Source of the DNA: Hemicordylus capensis
Taxonomy: Eukaryota > Chordata > Lepidosauria > Squamata > Cordylidae
Length of the DNA: 64,000 nt
Reading direction: 5' to 3'
Assembly: GCF_027244095.1 (NCBI RefSeq)
Contig: NC_069671.1
Span: 4,974,001 to 5,038,000, forward strand
Position 1 is the stretch's first letter. Each line of letters starts with the position of its first letter. The notes below the pieces were generated by a model. It searched no databases, had not been told where the DNA came from, and saw only the letters and a program-made list of their open reading frames with translations. Of this stretch, positions 11,201 to 20,257 are shown in pieces. Made by a program: the position numbers and the translations under genes.

Positions 11201-11944
11201 AAGGATTTTAGAAATTCCTAACCTTGTTCAGGGGTATCTTCCTAGATTGTCTCCAAATGTTGACCAAAGCCAAATTCGTCAGTCTGCGTGTTCCTGTGCA
11301 AGCAAAACATCCGAGAAGTGTGAAGGGAAGCGAAAATATTCGATAAGATCAGCAGAGTTTTCCTGGGGCAAGAGATGGATTCCTTCTAAGGCCTTCAGCA
11401 CTGCCTCTGTGACCCAAATTCACCCATCTGCCCACAGTGGAACTGAGACAGTCCTCAGTTTAGACCTTCACCTTAACTTAAGGGAGAGGCTTGGCTACTT
11501 GCGGGAGGAGTGGGGTGAGTGGAAAGTTGTGCCTTCAGCAAATATTTGCCTCATTTCCTCCAACCTCCTTTTCCCCTAGGTGACCTCTCCCAGAAGCCTT
11601 ACATCTCTGGCTGTGCGGACAGTGCATCGTTTGAGCTCACCGGTGCTGAAGATTATGTGCTTCTGGCCTGTGACGGCTTCTTTGATGCCATTGGACCTTT
11701 TGAAGTGGTGGATCTTGTTCTAGAGCACTTAATACAAAACAAAGGGGATGGTTTGAAGGCCGCCGAGAGGCTGGTGGCAGCAGCCAAGGAGAGCGGCTCC
11801 AGCGACAATATCACAGTCCTGCTTGTGTTTCTAAGGGAACCCAAAGAAGTCCTGGCCGACTGCCTCCAAGACCCCAAAAGCTGCTCTGCTGATGACAACG
11901 CAGCAGATCCTCCCTTTAACTTTTTCAGCTCTGAAACGAACTGA
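2117..11944 (+). CDS. PPM1F: PPM1F, Mg2+/Mn2+-dependent protein phosphatase 1F (5' partial)
   Basis: PP2C-family Ser/Thr phosphatase, known in mammals as CaMKII phosphatase and POPX2, which removes phosphate from CaMKII and PAK. Six coding exons are visible: 2117-2247, 6891-7090, 7676-7864, 8628-8771, 9596-9689 and 11580-11944, all with GT-AG borders and matching phases. They encode about 373 residues matching human PPM1F from roughly residue 68 to the end (human total 454). PP2C motifs are intact: [19 protein letters not shown] (metal-binding Asp), [31 protein letters not shown] and SSDNITV. The acidic N-terminal linker is shorter than in human. The first coding exon, with the start codon, is not in the window and must lie to the left. 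MAPK1 follows about 11 kb downstream on the same strand, as in the human 22q11 order. I see no frame break. Confidence 0.95.
2314..2606 (+). repeat. 5S/tRNA-Ala chimeric SINE
   Basis: A plus-strand copy in a PPM1F intron. It has the 5S-like segment TAGCTAAGCAGGGTCTGCCC, the shared body (GAGAGAGACTCCTGCC) and the tail CAGTTTCCTATGTTCTA. Confidence 0.9.
2718..3036 (+). repeat. 5S/tRNA-Ala chimeric SINE
   Basis: A second plus-strand copy about 110 bp after the previous one. It starts GGAGAGCTGGTCTTGTGGTA and ends at the CCTATGTTTCTA tail. Confidence 0.9.
3456..3690 (+). repeat. CR1/L3 LINE 3' UTR fragment
   Basis: A 5'-truncated CR1 tail. It starts at the ORF2 stop region (GTCTATCAATGGCTACTAG) and ends GGGCCTGATCCAGCAGGGCT then GTTCTTATG. 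It is collinear with the copies at 846-1470 and 52.2 kb. Confidence 0.85.
3764..4020 (-). repeat. Interspersed repeat with L2-like 3' end
   Basis: Reverse-oriented copy of the family at 358-600. It reads GCTTTTCAACAAGTGTTCCC, then the CACAATCT and CCAGCAACAGCCACTGGAG blocks, then GTTGCTCTCCCCCCTGCTAA. Confidence 0.65.
4117..4548 (+). repeat. Sauria-type SINE (tRNA-like head, Bov-B-like tail), split by an L2 end
   Basis: The tRNA-like head (AATGGCGCAGTGAGGAACTG then CTTGACTAG) is cut off at about 4150 and resumes at about 4369 with GAGCAGAAGGTTGCCGGTTC (B box). The SINE body follows, with a tail reading GTCGACACCCACTTGACGCA. The interruption is an L2 3' end. Confidence 0.8.
4151..4368 (+). 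repeat. L2 LINE 3' end inside a SINE
   Basis: An AT-rich 3' UTR ending GTGAACTGCCCTGAGACCTT, then GGGCGGTATAAAAAT and an AAATAAAATAAA tail, as in L2-type LINEs. Only the terminal 200 bp or so is present (5' truncation). Confidence 0.7.
4550..4995 (-). repeat. L2 LINE fragment
   Basis: The minus strand has the L2 tail at 4550-4620. Upstream of it in the element, the polymerase C-terminal region reads [20 protein letters not shown] and ELYWLPV, the motif shared with the L2 copies at 31.3-32.4 kb and 48.3-48.5 kb. Confidence 0.75.
5243..5416. repeat. CT and GA microsatellites
   Basis: A (CT)n run at about 5243-5261 and a (GA)n run at about 5381-5404 followed by a short GCGCGCG stretch. The DNA around them (5000-5940) is intron with no other recognised element. 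Confidence 0.8.
5948..6168 (-). repeat. Interspersed repeat with L2-like 3' end
   Basis: Reverse copy of the 358-600 family, starting beside a short (TTG)n run. It shows CACTTTCAATGAAAATTTTC, the CAGCCACAGCCACTGA block and the TTGCTTTCCGCCTGCTTAAT block. Confidence 0.6.
6175..6640 (-). repeat. Two adjacent SINE copies of the chimeric family
   Basis: 6175-6338 is a short copy ending in the body and part of the tRNA-like segment. 6339-6640 is a near full-length copy reaching the reversed 5S-like head. Both are on the minus strand and share the body CTGGCAGCAGCTTCTCCAAG. Confidence 0.85.
6645..6790 (-). repeat. L2 LINE fragment
   Basis: Contains AAAGGTAATAACCAGCACTT, the same stretch found in the L2 copy near 48.26 kb (AGGTAATAACCAACACTGTG). 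It is short and diverged. Confidence 0.5.
6891..7090 (+). CDS. PPM1F: PPM1F coding exon
   Basis: The acceptor is GGGGGGACCAG and the donor GTGAGT. It reads [24 protein letters not shown], then [20 protein letters not shown] and EFNQLFGMM. This is the start of the PP2C catalytic domain, with the RRKMEDRH motif whose Glu-Asp pair is used in metal binding. Confidence 0.95.
7161..7480 (-). repeat. CR1/L3 LINE 3' end with a nested foldback element
   Basis: The reversed CR1 tail (AAGAACAGCCCTGCTGGATC) is followed by CR1 3' UTR that is interrupted at 7202-7337 by a MITE and then resumes with CAGCATCCTGCTTCTCACAG. Confidence 0.85.
7202..7337. mobile_element. hAT-like foldback MITE
   Basis: Terminal inverted repeats of about 28 bp: CAGGGATTCTCAGCGTTGGG at the left, and ACCCAACATTGAGAATCCCTG at the right, its near-complement. 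It is flanked by 8-bp duplications AGCTAGTC (7194-7201) and ATCTAGTC (7338-7345) that match in 7 of 8 bases and fall inside CR1 sequence. An 8-bp duplication is typical of hAT elements. No transposase. Confidence 0.85.
7676..7864 (+). CDS. PPM1F: PPM1F coding exon
   Basis: 63 codons in phase 0, donor GTGAGT. Reads [20 protein letters not shown], with the invariant DGHGG metal-site motif, and ends [13 protein letters not shown]. It matches human [19 protein letters not shown] closely. Confidence 0.96.
8001..8137. mobile_element. hAT-like foldback MITE
   Basis: Almost a complete hairpin. The ends are CAGTGTTCCCTCTAA and its complement (TTAGAGGGAACATTG), and the inner arms carry GGACTACAACTCCCAGAATC and its complement. 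Flanking 8-mers are ACCCCCAG (7993-8000) and ACCACCAG (8138-8145), 7 of 8 matching. Confidence 0.85.
8628..8771 (+). CDS. PPM1F: PPM1F coding exon
   Basis: 48 codons in phase 0. Reads [31 protein letters not shown] and [10 protein letters not shown]. The GSTG and GDSQ elements of the PP2C fold are present. The acceptor follows a C-rich tract ending ACCGCAG, and the donor is GTAATG. Confidence 0.96.
8851..9154 (+). repeat. 5S/tRNA-Ala chimeric SINE
   Basis: Plus-strand copy less than 100 bp after a PPM1F exon. It has the head GGAGAGCTGGTCTTGTGGGA, the segment TCAGCTAAGCAGGGTCTGCC and the tail CAGCTTCCTATGTTCCTATG. Confidence 0.9.
9240..9540 (-). repeat. tRNA-derived SINE (second type), split by a MITE
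   Basis: The reversed tRNA-like head (CCAGCGCCCTAACCACTACA) and B-box region (GGATTTGAACTTGGGTCTCC) lie on either side of an unrelated element at 9306-9492. Relatives lie at 30185-30410 and 47530-47735. Confidence 0.7.
9306..9492. mobile_element. hAT-like MITE
   Basis: The left end CAGTGTTCCCTCCAAGG and right end CGAACACTG form inverted repeats of the same type as 8001-8137 and 35131-35292. The inside holds a GCACGCGCTCA stretch shared, in reverse, with the 35 kb copy. The flanking 8-mers are no longer convincing duplicates. Confidence 0.7.
9596..9689 (+). CDS. PPM1F: PPM1F coding exon
   Basis: Reads [20 protein letters not shown] then [12 protein letters not shown], with the last Gly codon split by the intron. 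Donor GTAAGC. It is nearly identical to human DEKARIEALGGFVSHMDCWR. Confidence 0.96.
9690..10519 (+). other. PPM1F intron, no recognised element
   Basis: Unique-looking intron sequence. I see no coding signal, RNA gene or repeat of the families described here. Confidence 0.5.
10520..11085. repeat. Block of three LINE-type fragments
   Basis: 10520-10605 is a reversed fragment of the 358-600 family (TATATACCACTTTCCAAGAA). 10607-10830 is a reversed CR1 3' end of the bird-like type (AGAATGTTAGAGTTGGACGG, AAGTTCTTCCTAATGTCTAG). 10860-11085 is a plus-strand copy of the 358-600 family ending GAAAAGCGGCATATAAATAT. Confidence 0.7.
11580..11944 (+). CDS. PPM1F: PPM1F last coding exon
   Basis: The acceptor is CTTTTCCCCTAG. 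It reads [20 protein letters not shown], then [20 protein letters not shown] and later [20 protein letters not shown], with the Asp residues of LACDG and SDNIT that bind metal. It ends FNFFSSETN and TGA at 11942-11944. The C-terminal tail after the catalytic domain is short and unlike human, as expected for this variable region. Confidence 0.96.
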
Positions 11945-13029
11945 AATGGCAGTTGAAAAGAGACGACTGAATCTGTTCAAAGCACGCAAGTAAAAAAGGA
12001 AAAACCAAAAGACAAAAAGCAAAGAAACAACCCCCTCCCTTACTAACTGGAAACAAGTACTGGTAAGGGGTGGACAAAATGCTAGAAATTAAGTGACCAA
12101 AATGTCAAAAGCTAGATTGTTCCAGAACTGGGGCCTACTTTTTGAGGTGATAAGCCTGTGTCTGAACTGTGGCACTTCAGATTGCAGGTGTGTCGGGGTG
12201 TGTGTGAGTGAGTGAGTGAGTTTGAGAGAGAGAGAATTTACTTACAAGTATTTATAAACCACTTTTCTACCAAACAGTATCCAAAGTGGTGTACAATAAA
12301 TTAAGAACCAACTAAAATAGACAAAACACATGACTGAATGCTTCCTCACACACAAAAAAGCCCCCATCTAGAAAACCAGGAGTCAAAGAGAGGGGTTTCA
12401 GGAAGCCTGGCATATGATATGCAGACATTTCTATAGGCAGGCATTTTGTTTGTGGAAGAACATTCAAACATGTGAGCCTTCGCTTGAAGTCTGCGGTGTT
12501 ACGGCCCAGACAAAGTTACCGAAGAACTAGGCCTCAGACAGAGGGCCAAAGAGACTGGCAGTTTCTGCGTTTGCTTCCTTGGAAGTCATTTTAAGTTAAT
12601 GTCGCTGTGTCTTGGCAGATAGTGAAGAGTATATAAGCTAAAGATGGATACCATTTGGGGCTCTCTGGAATCATTTTAAATAGCATTTAAGTATTATTTA
12701 ATTATAATATTGGTGTATTAAGCTACCACCACCATCGCCAAAGACCAGCTAACTCATGTGGATAGATTCAGTATTAAATGAAACGCCTGAAACGTAAAAC
12801 CTGACCCTTTTGCAGAACGTAAGAGCGAAGGCCCCTTCTTGTCGTTGCATACCAAAGAAAATGTTCATGAGGCTTAAGGGGAAAGAGACTAGTTATTGGA
12901 ATGGCAAATACCTGCAAAAAACCCACAACAAAATCTCAACACCCCACTGCTGTACCATATCGGCAGCATGGGCAACTCCTGCAGAGACATTATCTTACTT
13001 GTAAATAGTACTCAGAACATCTCATTGTT
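11945..13029 (+). other. PPM1F 3' UTR and following spacer
   Basis: Sequence after the stop codon. A candidate poly(A) signal AATAAA lies at about 12295-12300, but it falls inside a reversed LINE-end fragment (12240-12330: ATTTATAAACCACTTTTCTA), so the true transcript end is not settled. No coding frame is seen. Confidence 0.45.
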
Positions 13030-14038
13030 CTCATGGGAAACCTATACACAGGACAGGAAGCCACAATCCAGACGGAACATGGTGAAACAGACTGGTTTCA
13101 GATCGACAAAGGAGTAAGACAAGGCTGTATACTTTCTCCTTCTTTATTCAATTTATATGCTGAAAATACACTGACAGAAGCTGGATTGGAAGAAGATGAG
13201 CGTAATTTTAAAGCTGGAGGAAAAAACATCAATAACCTGCACTACGCAGATGACACCACTCTGATAGCTGAGAATCCGGATGATCTGCAAGCAATAGTAA
13301 TGAAAATCAAGGAGCACAGTGAAAAAATGGGACTACAACTAAATGAAAAGAAGACTAAACTAATGACAACAGGTACAGCAACCAGCTTCAGAACTGACAA
13401 TGAAGACATTGAAGTGGTGGATAGCTTCTGCCTTTTAGGATTGACCGTCAGCACTAAAGGATCCAGCAGTCAAGAAATACGCCGCAGATTAGCACTTGGT
13501 AGGGATGCAGTGAAGGCCTTGGAAAGGATATTTAGATGCTATGACATGTCTACACCTACAAAGATTAGAATCGTTCAGGTCATGGTTTATCCCGTGACAC
13601 TCTATGGATGCGAAACTTTGGACTTTGAAAGAAGCAAGATCGAAAAAGTATTGGCACTTTTGAAATTTGGTGCTGAAGAAGACTTTTGAAGAGACCATGG
13701 ACAGCCAGGAAAACAAACCAATGGATCATAGAACAAATCCATCCAGAATTTTCACTCAAGGCATAAATGACCAGGCTCAAACTATCCTACTTTGGACACG
13801 TTATGTGAAAACCCAGCTCCCTTGAGAAGTCCATAATGCTGGGAAACGTTGAAGGAAAGAGAAGAAGAGGACGACCAGCAGCAAGGTGGATGGACTCGAT
13901 GACGACAGCAATGAATGCACCACTGAGAGGCCCTGAAGGCCAAGTGAAAGACAGGTCATCCTGGAGAGAATCTATCAATGTGGTCACTAAGATCAACACC
14001 GACTTGACGGCACTTAATCAATCAATCAATCAATCAAA
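13030..14038 (+). repeat. Bov-B (RTE clade) LINE, 5'-truncated
   Basis: 13033-13689 reads a reverse transcriptase segment: MGNLYTGQEATIQTEHGETD, WFQIDKGVRQGCILSPSLFN, the catalytic YADD in NNLHYADDTTL, then KTKLMTTGT and MVYPVTLYGCETLD. These are hallmark Bov-B blocks. After 13689 the frame is lost, but the C-terminal region reappears as GNVEGKRRRGRPAARWMDSM. The 3' end GACTTGACGGCAC is followed by an (AATC)n tail. It is a dead fragment: the endonuclease and the N-terminal half are missing. Confidence 0.93.
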
Positions 14039-14862
14039 CAGTACTAGCTTTGCTCAGGCAACTTGTGTGTGTGTAGAGCTGCAGCTGCTTCACCAAATGT
14101 GAGGCTTACATGAGTTTGCAATGCAACAGCACTGAGTGGGGTTCAGAGTTTTTTTACTAGCTGCTGTAGGGGTTTCTTCAGTACGAACTAGGAACATTCT
14201 GTTATCCAGTCAGAAAAGCCTTTGTCCCTGTCCGGTGCATCTCATGGTGGTAGTCTCCATGGGTGCACTATACATATTTTTATACTATTTTTCTATCGTT
14301 AACACCATTTTATGGCTAGGAACGTTTTGTTTCTGGAAGTGTTATATTTTGTCGGAGGCGTTATTTAAACTAGGATTTAGAAATACCTAAGGCTTATTCT
14401 TGTTACTTGTGTTGGAAACTGGCCATTCTCAAGTGCCATTAAGGGCTGCTTTTTTCCTGTAATACTGTGTGGAGTGTGTGTTAGCTTGCGTCCTTTTTAA
14501 AAAGGCGAGCTGTTTCATTTATTTAAGCACTCATAAGGCACTTCAGGCTTTTCCTGTGTTGATGCATGCAGAAATGGGTGTGCTTCAAGATGGTTTCTAG
14601 TCGGTCTTTGGGGAGGATTGAACAGTGTGCTTTTCAGAAAGAAGAATATATGTGATAAGTATGAGATTATCTCCAGCTGTTGTTAAAACTACAGCTCCGC
14701 ACAACTGGGGGTTGTTCAACAACAGCTGGAGTGCCACAGTCACCTACCGCTGGGCTATCCCTTAGCTGGGTACCAACCTCCAAAAAGCCGTTGTGAAGGC
14801 TCAAACGACATGTGATACGAACGGAGCCATTTGCCCAAATCAGGGTCTCATCAAGGGCTTCA
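14039..14862. other. PPM1F-MAPK1 spacer, no recognised element
   Basis: Mostly unique sequence, with a weak foldback fragment at 14665-14730 (CTCCAGCTGTTG and its complement). No gene signal. Confidence 0.45.
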
Positions 14863-14970
14863 CCTCCTGCAGATGTTGGCCTCCAACTCCCAGCATTCCC
14901 AGCCACAGTAGCCAATACAGTAGCCAATAATTAGGGATGCTGGGAGTTGTAGGCCAACATCTGCAGGAGG
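14863..14970. mobile_element. Foldback MITE
   Basis: The left arm CCTCCTGCAGATGTTGGCCT and the right arm GGCCAACATCTGCAGGAGG are complementary, with inner arms CAACTCCCAGCAT and ATGCTGGGAGTTG. The internal sequence matches the hAT-like element at 34333-34468. Confidence 0.75.
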
Positions 14971-15824
14971 AATGAATGTTTGCAGCCCGGGGCTAGTCCA
15001 ATAATATAGAAGATGTGTGTGGTGTGGGGAGAGATGGGGTAAGACAGAGCCTTCCCACAATTCATCTCTCAACCTTCTTCCCCACCCCTAGTTCAGGTTC
15101 TGATGCTGGAGATGGGCCCTGATGCACAGGAAGTGTGGGGAGAGGGTTGCAGGGAGGTCAGCTTCAGGAAGGGCTCAGCACCCTTGTGCTCTCCATTTTT
15201 TGGCCCTCCGCCATTCACTTGATATGCTGTCGGGCCAGGCCCAGATCTAAACAACTAGGCCTGTGCAGATCTGAAAGTTGTCTCCGAATTGGAAAGTCTT
15301 GTTAATTCTGTGTTCATCTGTCAACACTGAAAACCGTTTGGCAGGTGGCGAAACTGGTAGGGTCGCGCTTGATCCTGACTTGTTCAGGAGTGCTGTGCTT
15401 CCTGGATATACACTTTTTAAAAAAAGTTTGAACCTTTGTCTTGAGGGCCTACACCGGAGGTTAAAACCTCCCTGTTGAAGTGAGGTGTGTTCATTGTACT
15501 TGGACAGTAGCTTGCTAACAGAGCATTAGGTTTCTCAGGAGGCCTGGGAAGTGTGCCAATTTTCTGTAGAAATCGCAAGTCCAGAGTGGTTGATTATAAA
15601 GGAGGAAAAATGAACTTGTACTGTTTGAAATCTCTCGCCACAGACCTTCTTGGATGGGATGTATCCGAAGGGGATTGCAACCTCCTCTGAAATGTGGTGA
15701 ATAATTTAAAATTTAGAAAGCATTCCTCTCTAATTAGCATCTGAACTGGGAGGCGTGAGCAGATATCAATGGCTGGCGCACGTTAGCAGACCTCTAGCAT
15801 CGTCAGTAGCGTCTGAAAGCTATT

Positions 15825-16110
15825 GGGCCGGCTCAGATGAACACATCCCTGCGGACATGATGTCTTGGGGTCGTGCCAAGAACAGACATGCCCTGACATC
15901 ACCGCTGGACATGCTGACACAATCTTGGCACGTTCTTTAATCGAATGAGAGGGGTGTTCATCTGAATTGCCCCGCAAGGGGCAATTCAGATGAAAACCTC
16001 TCTCGTGTGGTTAAAGGATGTGCCATGATTGCATCAGAATGCCCGCCAATGACGTCAGGGCAGGCCCGTTCTCAGCACAGCCCCGACATTATCACATGTG
16101 CAGGGCTGGG
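15825..16110. mobile_element. Long foldback element with a 4-base loop
   Basis: The sequence from about 15847 to 15973 is repeated in inverted orientation at about 15978-16104. At the centre, CATCTGAATTGCCCC is followed by GCAA and then its exact complement (15959-15992). Further out, CAAGAACAGACATGCCCTGA pairs with TCAGGGCAGGCCCGTTCTCA with some mismatches. No coding capacity. The family is unknown to me. Confidence 0.75.
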
Positions 16111-18240
16111 AACCAGCCCACTCTAAATCTTCTGAAGCTCCACTGCTACCTGTTCCCAGTACACCATCAAGCAAACACTTGGAATGCAGTCCACGTTCCT
16201 GTTGAAGTTAAGTGGCAAGACTCTTTCATGTGAGGACGGCTCCTAACCGCTCGTGTTTTGTTTGTGTTTACTCCTGTGGAGGACTATTAGCAAGCCCGGT
16301 CCTCCAGGCCTGCTCTCGGCAGATGGTTCGCGAGAAAATTCGTCGCTTCGTGGTGAAAACAAGGAGACTTCTTCAAGGGGAAAAGGCTTCTTGCCACAGC
16401 CTGTTAATTCCTTTGACACGGAGTGTTTTGCAGATACCTTTTGAGAGAGTGAGTGGATGTTCAGAACAATTTTTAGAACAATCGGGAGGGGGAAATGTAA
16501 GTAAATCCGCCCTCTAATAGGAGTGGGGGAGAGATGGGAGTGCATTTAAGAATTATGAGTGCCTGTTTTTGAAAAGGAGGTACGCTGGAAGATAAAGCTG
16601 CAATTGTCAGTTTCTGTTGGAGGAACGCTGCTTGCTGGCAGGAGAGAGAAATGTACGCTTTCAGGTGGCTCTGATATTACCAAGCATGCCAAGAAGAGGC
16701 ATTTCACATGATGGGGTGGTTGGCGGAGAACAGGCCTTGTAAATGGATTTCCGTGGCTTTTCCAAGCATTTGGCTGTCCTTGAATGTGTCAGTACTGTGG
16801 CATTTCCAAAACACGTGATTAGAGAGCGAGAGAGAGAACAGTTTCTGCACTTGCAGGTACTGCTCCACACACCTTTAAGTAAATATCCTGAAGGTTGCTG
16901 GTGGCTTGATACTGCAGGTTAGTTCTGACAGAATGCATTTCTTGATGGTTTGGGCTGATTTGGCAGCTGAATTGTGTTAATCGCAGCAATGAATTTAATA
17001 GTTGACCCTTGGTGGAACTCAGAGTGGGATGCATTGCTTTCTTCTACCCACCCCCCCCCCCCGCCAAGTGCTCCCAGAGCTATTTTCATATTTACTGTAA
17101 AAACACTAAAATTTGCAGAAGAAAGTCCTCCCGCTTTTGAAATGGGCTTGCTCTTTGCCTTCTGGCATCATCCGCTTCTGCTTCATCAGAACCCATTAGG
17201 TTGCTTGCCGCAAGTAAATGGAGAATGGCCTATCAGTCTGCTAAGGCCCCTATTCCGGGCACAGCGGATCGTGCCCTCTCCTACAGTGTCTTAATTACGG
17301 GCAGGCCTGGCAGGAGTCTGCACTTAAGAGCTTCGCGTTCTGCTTATTCTGCAGCTCAGGATCGAGACGGTGACTTGCATCCTTTCAAATGCAATGCATA
17401 GGTCAATTGGGGGTGTGGGGGGACGGACCAGGAGCCACGGGAAAGAGAGAGGATCTTACAGGGCACAGAAACGCGACACTTTTACCCTTGGAAGTTCTAA
17501 CCGAGTGTCCCTCTGGCATGCGCAAGACTGCACATGTTCAAGATAGTCTTTTCAGTGCTGAGGACTAGCAACTTCTTTTTAAAAATATAGATATATTCTC
17601 AGGAAGCCCAATTCTGCATTTGGCAGCATGCGGGTAGTATAGAATTCAAGCAGACCCTGTGTCTGGATAGTCAGTTGGCCATGCGTGCTTCCCCCAAACC
17701 GGAGACAATCAAATAGCTCTGAATAATGCAGCAGTATTTTCCATCAAATCATTTCTCCAGCGTTTGACATATTATGTAACTACAGAAGTACAGACCGTGA
17801 GCGGCAATGTCCTACTCCTGGAACCACTTCTATTGATTAAAAAGTTGTCAGTATTAATGACTTTGACAGTACTTACCTGTTGATTTATTTTGGCAACGTT
17901 CCCTCGCTGTATTCTGTTGCCTAATCAGGCTTGAGAGGAACCCCAGAAGCAATTATGTTTAGAATTAAAGAAACTCGTATCTGTGTGTCATTTCAGCGTA
18001 ATCCTATTTATTTTCAGATAAGCTGTGTAAGAAGTAGGGTGGGCTTTTGTAGCTTTGGCACTTATCCAGTATTTTCAGGAGTTTTTGCCAATTTATGATA
18101 CGTGCATTAACTGTGTAACCCTGTTGTTCATGATTATGTGCTCCGGCAGATTTTATCTTCTTTATTTACGTGGATTTTTCTAACAGTGCTTGTGTACATT
18201 CTGCAATATTTCATATTTGTTTTGCATGCGGTTGATTGGA

Positions 18241-18282
<42 letters not shown>

Positions 18283-19216
18283 GTCCTGTATCCACACAGT
18301 GCCTCATGTATCTATTGCATACTGTAAGGAAGGAAACGTGAGGAACAGGAGAGGGGAACCCATTGGCTATAGAATGTGATGTCTTGGAGTGTTAATAAAT
18401 GACTAAAGATTTCATTTTCAGCTCTCAGTGCTTCCTTTATTGATGACCTAAAACGAGGACTAATTTTAAAGACAATGACTGCTGTTCCCAAGATGGGAAG
18501 CACCAGGTGTCTGTGCCCTTGAGTTTTTCCTCCAAGTTCTCCCTTCAGAAGCCCTGTCCCCCTTGCTAAACTGTCAAAATGCTTTTTTAAAAAACTGGGG
18601 GAAAGGGTGTTGCATGCTGTTACGTTTCACGCCGCTGGATCTGCCTGGTGGCTACTTTGTCTTCCAGATGCCAAAACCAAAAATGTCCCCGAGAGAGAAG
18701 CAGAAGGATGGCAAAAAAGCCACTGCATACAAGGCGGATGGTAACTCTGGGAAGAGAAGAAGGGGAACTCCACGCATACGGTTGCCAAGGGCCGTTGACC
18801 TTAAGGCAAGGGCTTCCAACCTTGGGTGGTGTTGAACTACAGCTCCCAAGGCCATTGTGGCTGGGGATGATGGGAGCTGTAGTCTCAACAAGATCTTGGC
18901 ACAGGAGCCAGCTGGGGTGGTCAGCATCATCTGCTGGGGACGAATCTCACTGTGGTTTTTGACAAAGTCTACACCCCTGGAGATGGAAAACAGGTGGTAG
19001 ATTTGCAAGACTTTCAGTGAGTTGTGCTTGTATTGTACTGAGCGTTGGTCCAGCAGCAGCCAAACTCTCACTGGTGTTTTAAAAGCTTTTTAACGTACGT
19101 GTGTGTGTACCCGGCACTTGTACCCAGCATTCTATTGATTGTGGACCTGGCTCACAGATGATCACTCTTCCCTCCTCCTACCTAGGTTTTTGCTGGTCTT
19201 GTGGTAGGATAGGAGA
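16111..19216. other. Repeat-poor spacer with a (TG)n run
   Basis: A largely unique stretch between PPM1F and MAPK1. A (TG)n microsatellite lies at 18243-18280, a C run near 17049-17062, and a small foldback MITE fragment at 18808-18900 (GAACTACAGCTCCCA and its complement). Several short frames look like chance. Confidence 0.5.
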
Positions 19217-19530
19217 TAGGAGAGCTGGTCTGGTGGTAGCAAGCATGACTTGTCCCCTTAGCTAAGCAGGGTCTGCCCTGGTTGCATATGAATGGGAGAC
19301 AAGAAGTGTGAGCACTGTAAGAGATTCCCCTCAGGGGATGGAGCTGCTCTGGGAAGAGCATCTAGTTTCCAAGTTCCCTCCCTGGCAGCATCTCCAAGAT
19401 AGGGCTGAGAGAGACTCCTGCCTGCAACCTTGGAGAAGCTTCTGCCAATCTGGGTAGACAATACTGAGCTAGATAAACCAATGGTCTGACTCAGTATATG
19501 GCAGCTTCCCATGTCCCCTGTTCCCATGTT
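19217..19530 (+). repeat. 5S/tRNA-Ala chimeric SINE
   Basis: Plus-strand copy with the head GGAGAGCTGGTCTGGTGGTA, the 5S-like TAGCTAAGCAGGGTCTGCCC and the tail GCAGCTTCCCATGTC. Confidence 0.9.
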
Positions 19531-19562
19531 GCTAACACATGACTGGAAACCAGAAGCGCTCA

Positions 19563-19875
19563 CAGCTCCCGACCATGAACAGAGTAGGAGATTAGTCCTA
19601 CCCTGTTTCAGGAGCTGGGTGCACTCCCACTTTGCAACCAAGTGTTAGATAAAAACAAGGCATGAAGCGGGGAGCTGGATGGCCTGTCAAGCCCCGGGTG
19701 GGTAGGGTGATTGCGCCCTACCCAGATTCCATCTTCTACCCAGCGGGGGACTTGACCTACAATCAAGCTCCCCGTCCCTACCTGTTTTCATCTAACATGA
19801 TCACAAAACGGGAGCGTACCTAGCTCCTGAAATAGGGTAGGACTCTTCTCCTACCGGTTGAGGGTCATGAGAACA
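19563..19875. mobile_element. Long foldback element, arms about 150 bp
   Basis: The left arm runs GTAGGAGATTAGTCCTACCC, TTTCAGGAGCTGGG, GTTAGATAAAAACA, CGGGGAGCTGG. The right arm carries the complement in reverse order (CCAGC to AGCTCCCCG, TGTTTTCATCTAAC, CCTAGCTCCTGAAA, GTAGGACTCTTCTCCTAC). The centre is GGGTAGGG-ATTGCG-CCCTACCC near 19711. No protein is encoded. Confidence 0.8.
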
Positions 19876-19964
19876 GCCCTCTTGACTCAGCCCACTGTTG
19901 TCCTTTTAGCATTTGAGGTGAGTTGCAAAGTGGATGCTCTGCCACTGAGCTATGGTGCTTCCCC

Positions 19965-20140
19965 AGACCTTTGGGTCCATCTTGCTCAGAATGTTCTACC
20001 CTGACTGGCAGTAACTTCCTCCAGGGTTTCAGGCAGGACTCTTTCCCAGCCCTGCCAGGAGATGCCAGGGATTGAAGCTGAGACCTTCTGCCTGCAAAGC
20101 AAATGCTCTGCCACTGAGCTATGATCCAGATCATCCCCTA
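19965..20140 (-). repeat. tRNA-Ala-headed SINE of the same family
   Basis: Reversed copy with a readable tRNA-like head: CATAGCTCAGTGGCAGAGCA (A box) and GCAGAAGGTCTCAGCTTCAA (B-box region) on the minus strand, followed by the common SINE body. A short second head fragment lies at 19900-19962. Confidence 0.8.
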
Positions 20141-20257
20141 ACCCAAACTGAGTATCTTCTACAAACATTGCAAGTCCAGCTTTTTTGGACTGTCCTTCTA
20201 GGAGGCAGGCTTAAATCAGGAAAAGGAGTGTGTGTGTGTGTGGGGGGGGGTCAATTA

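Noticed and set aside
18563-18835. Frame MPKPKMSPREKQKDGKKATA behind an AG acceptor-like site
   Set aside because: Basic, low-complexity peptide without a partner exon. It continues into a foldback MITE.
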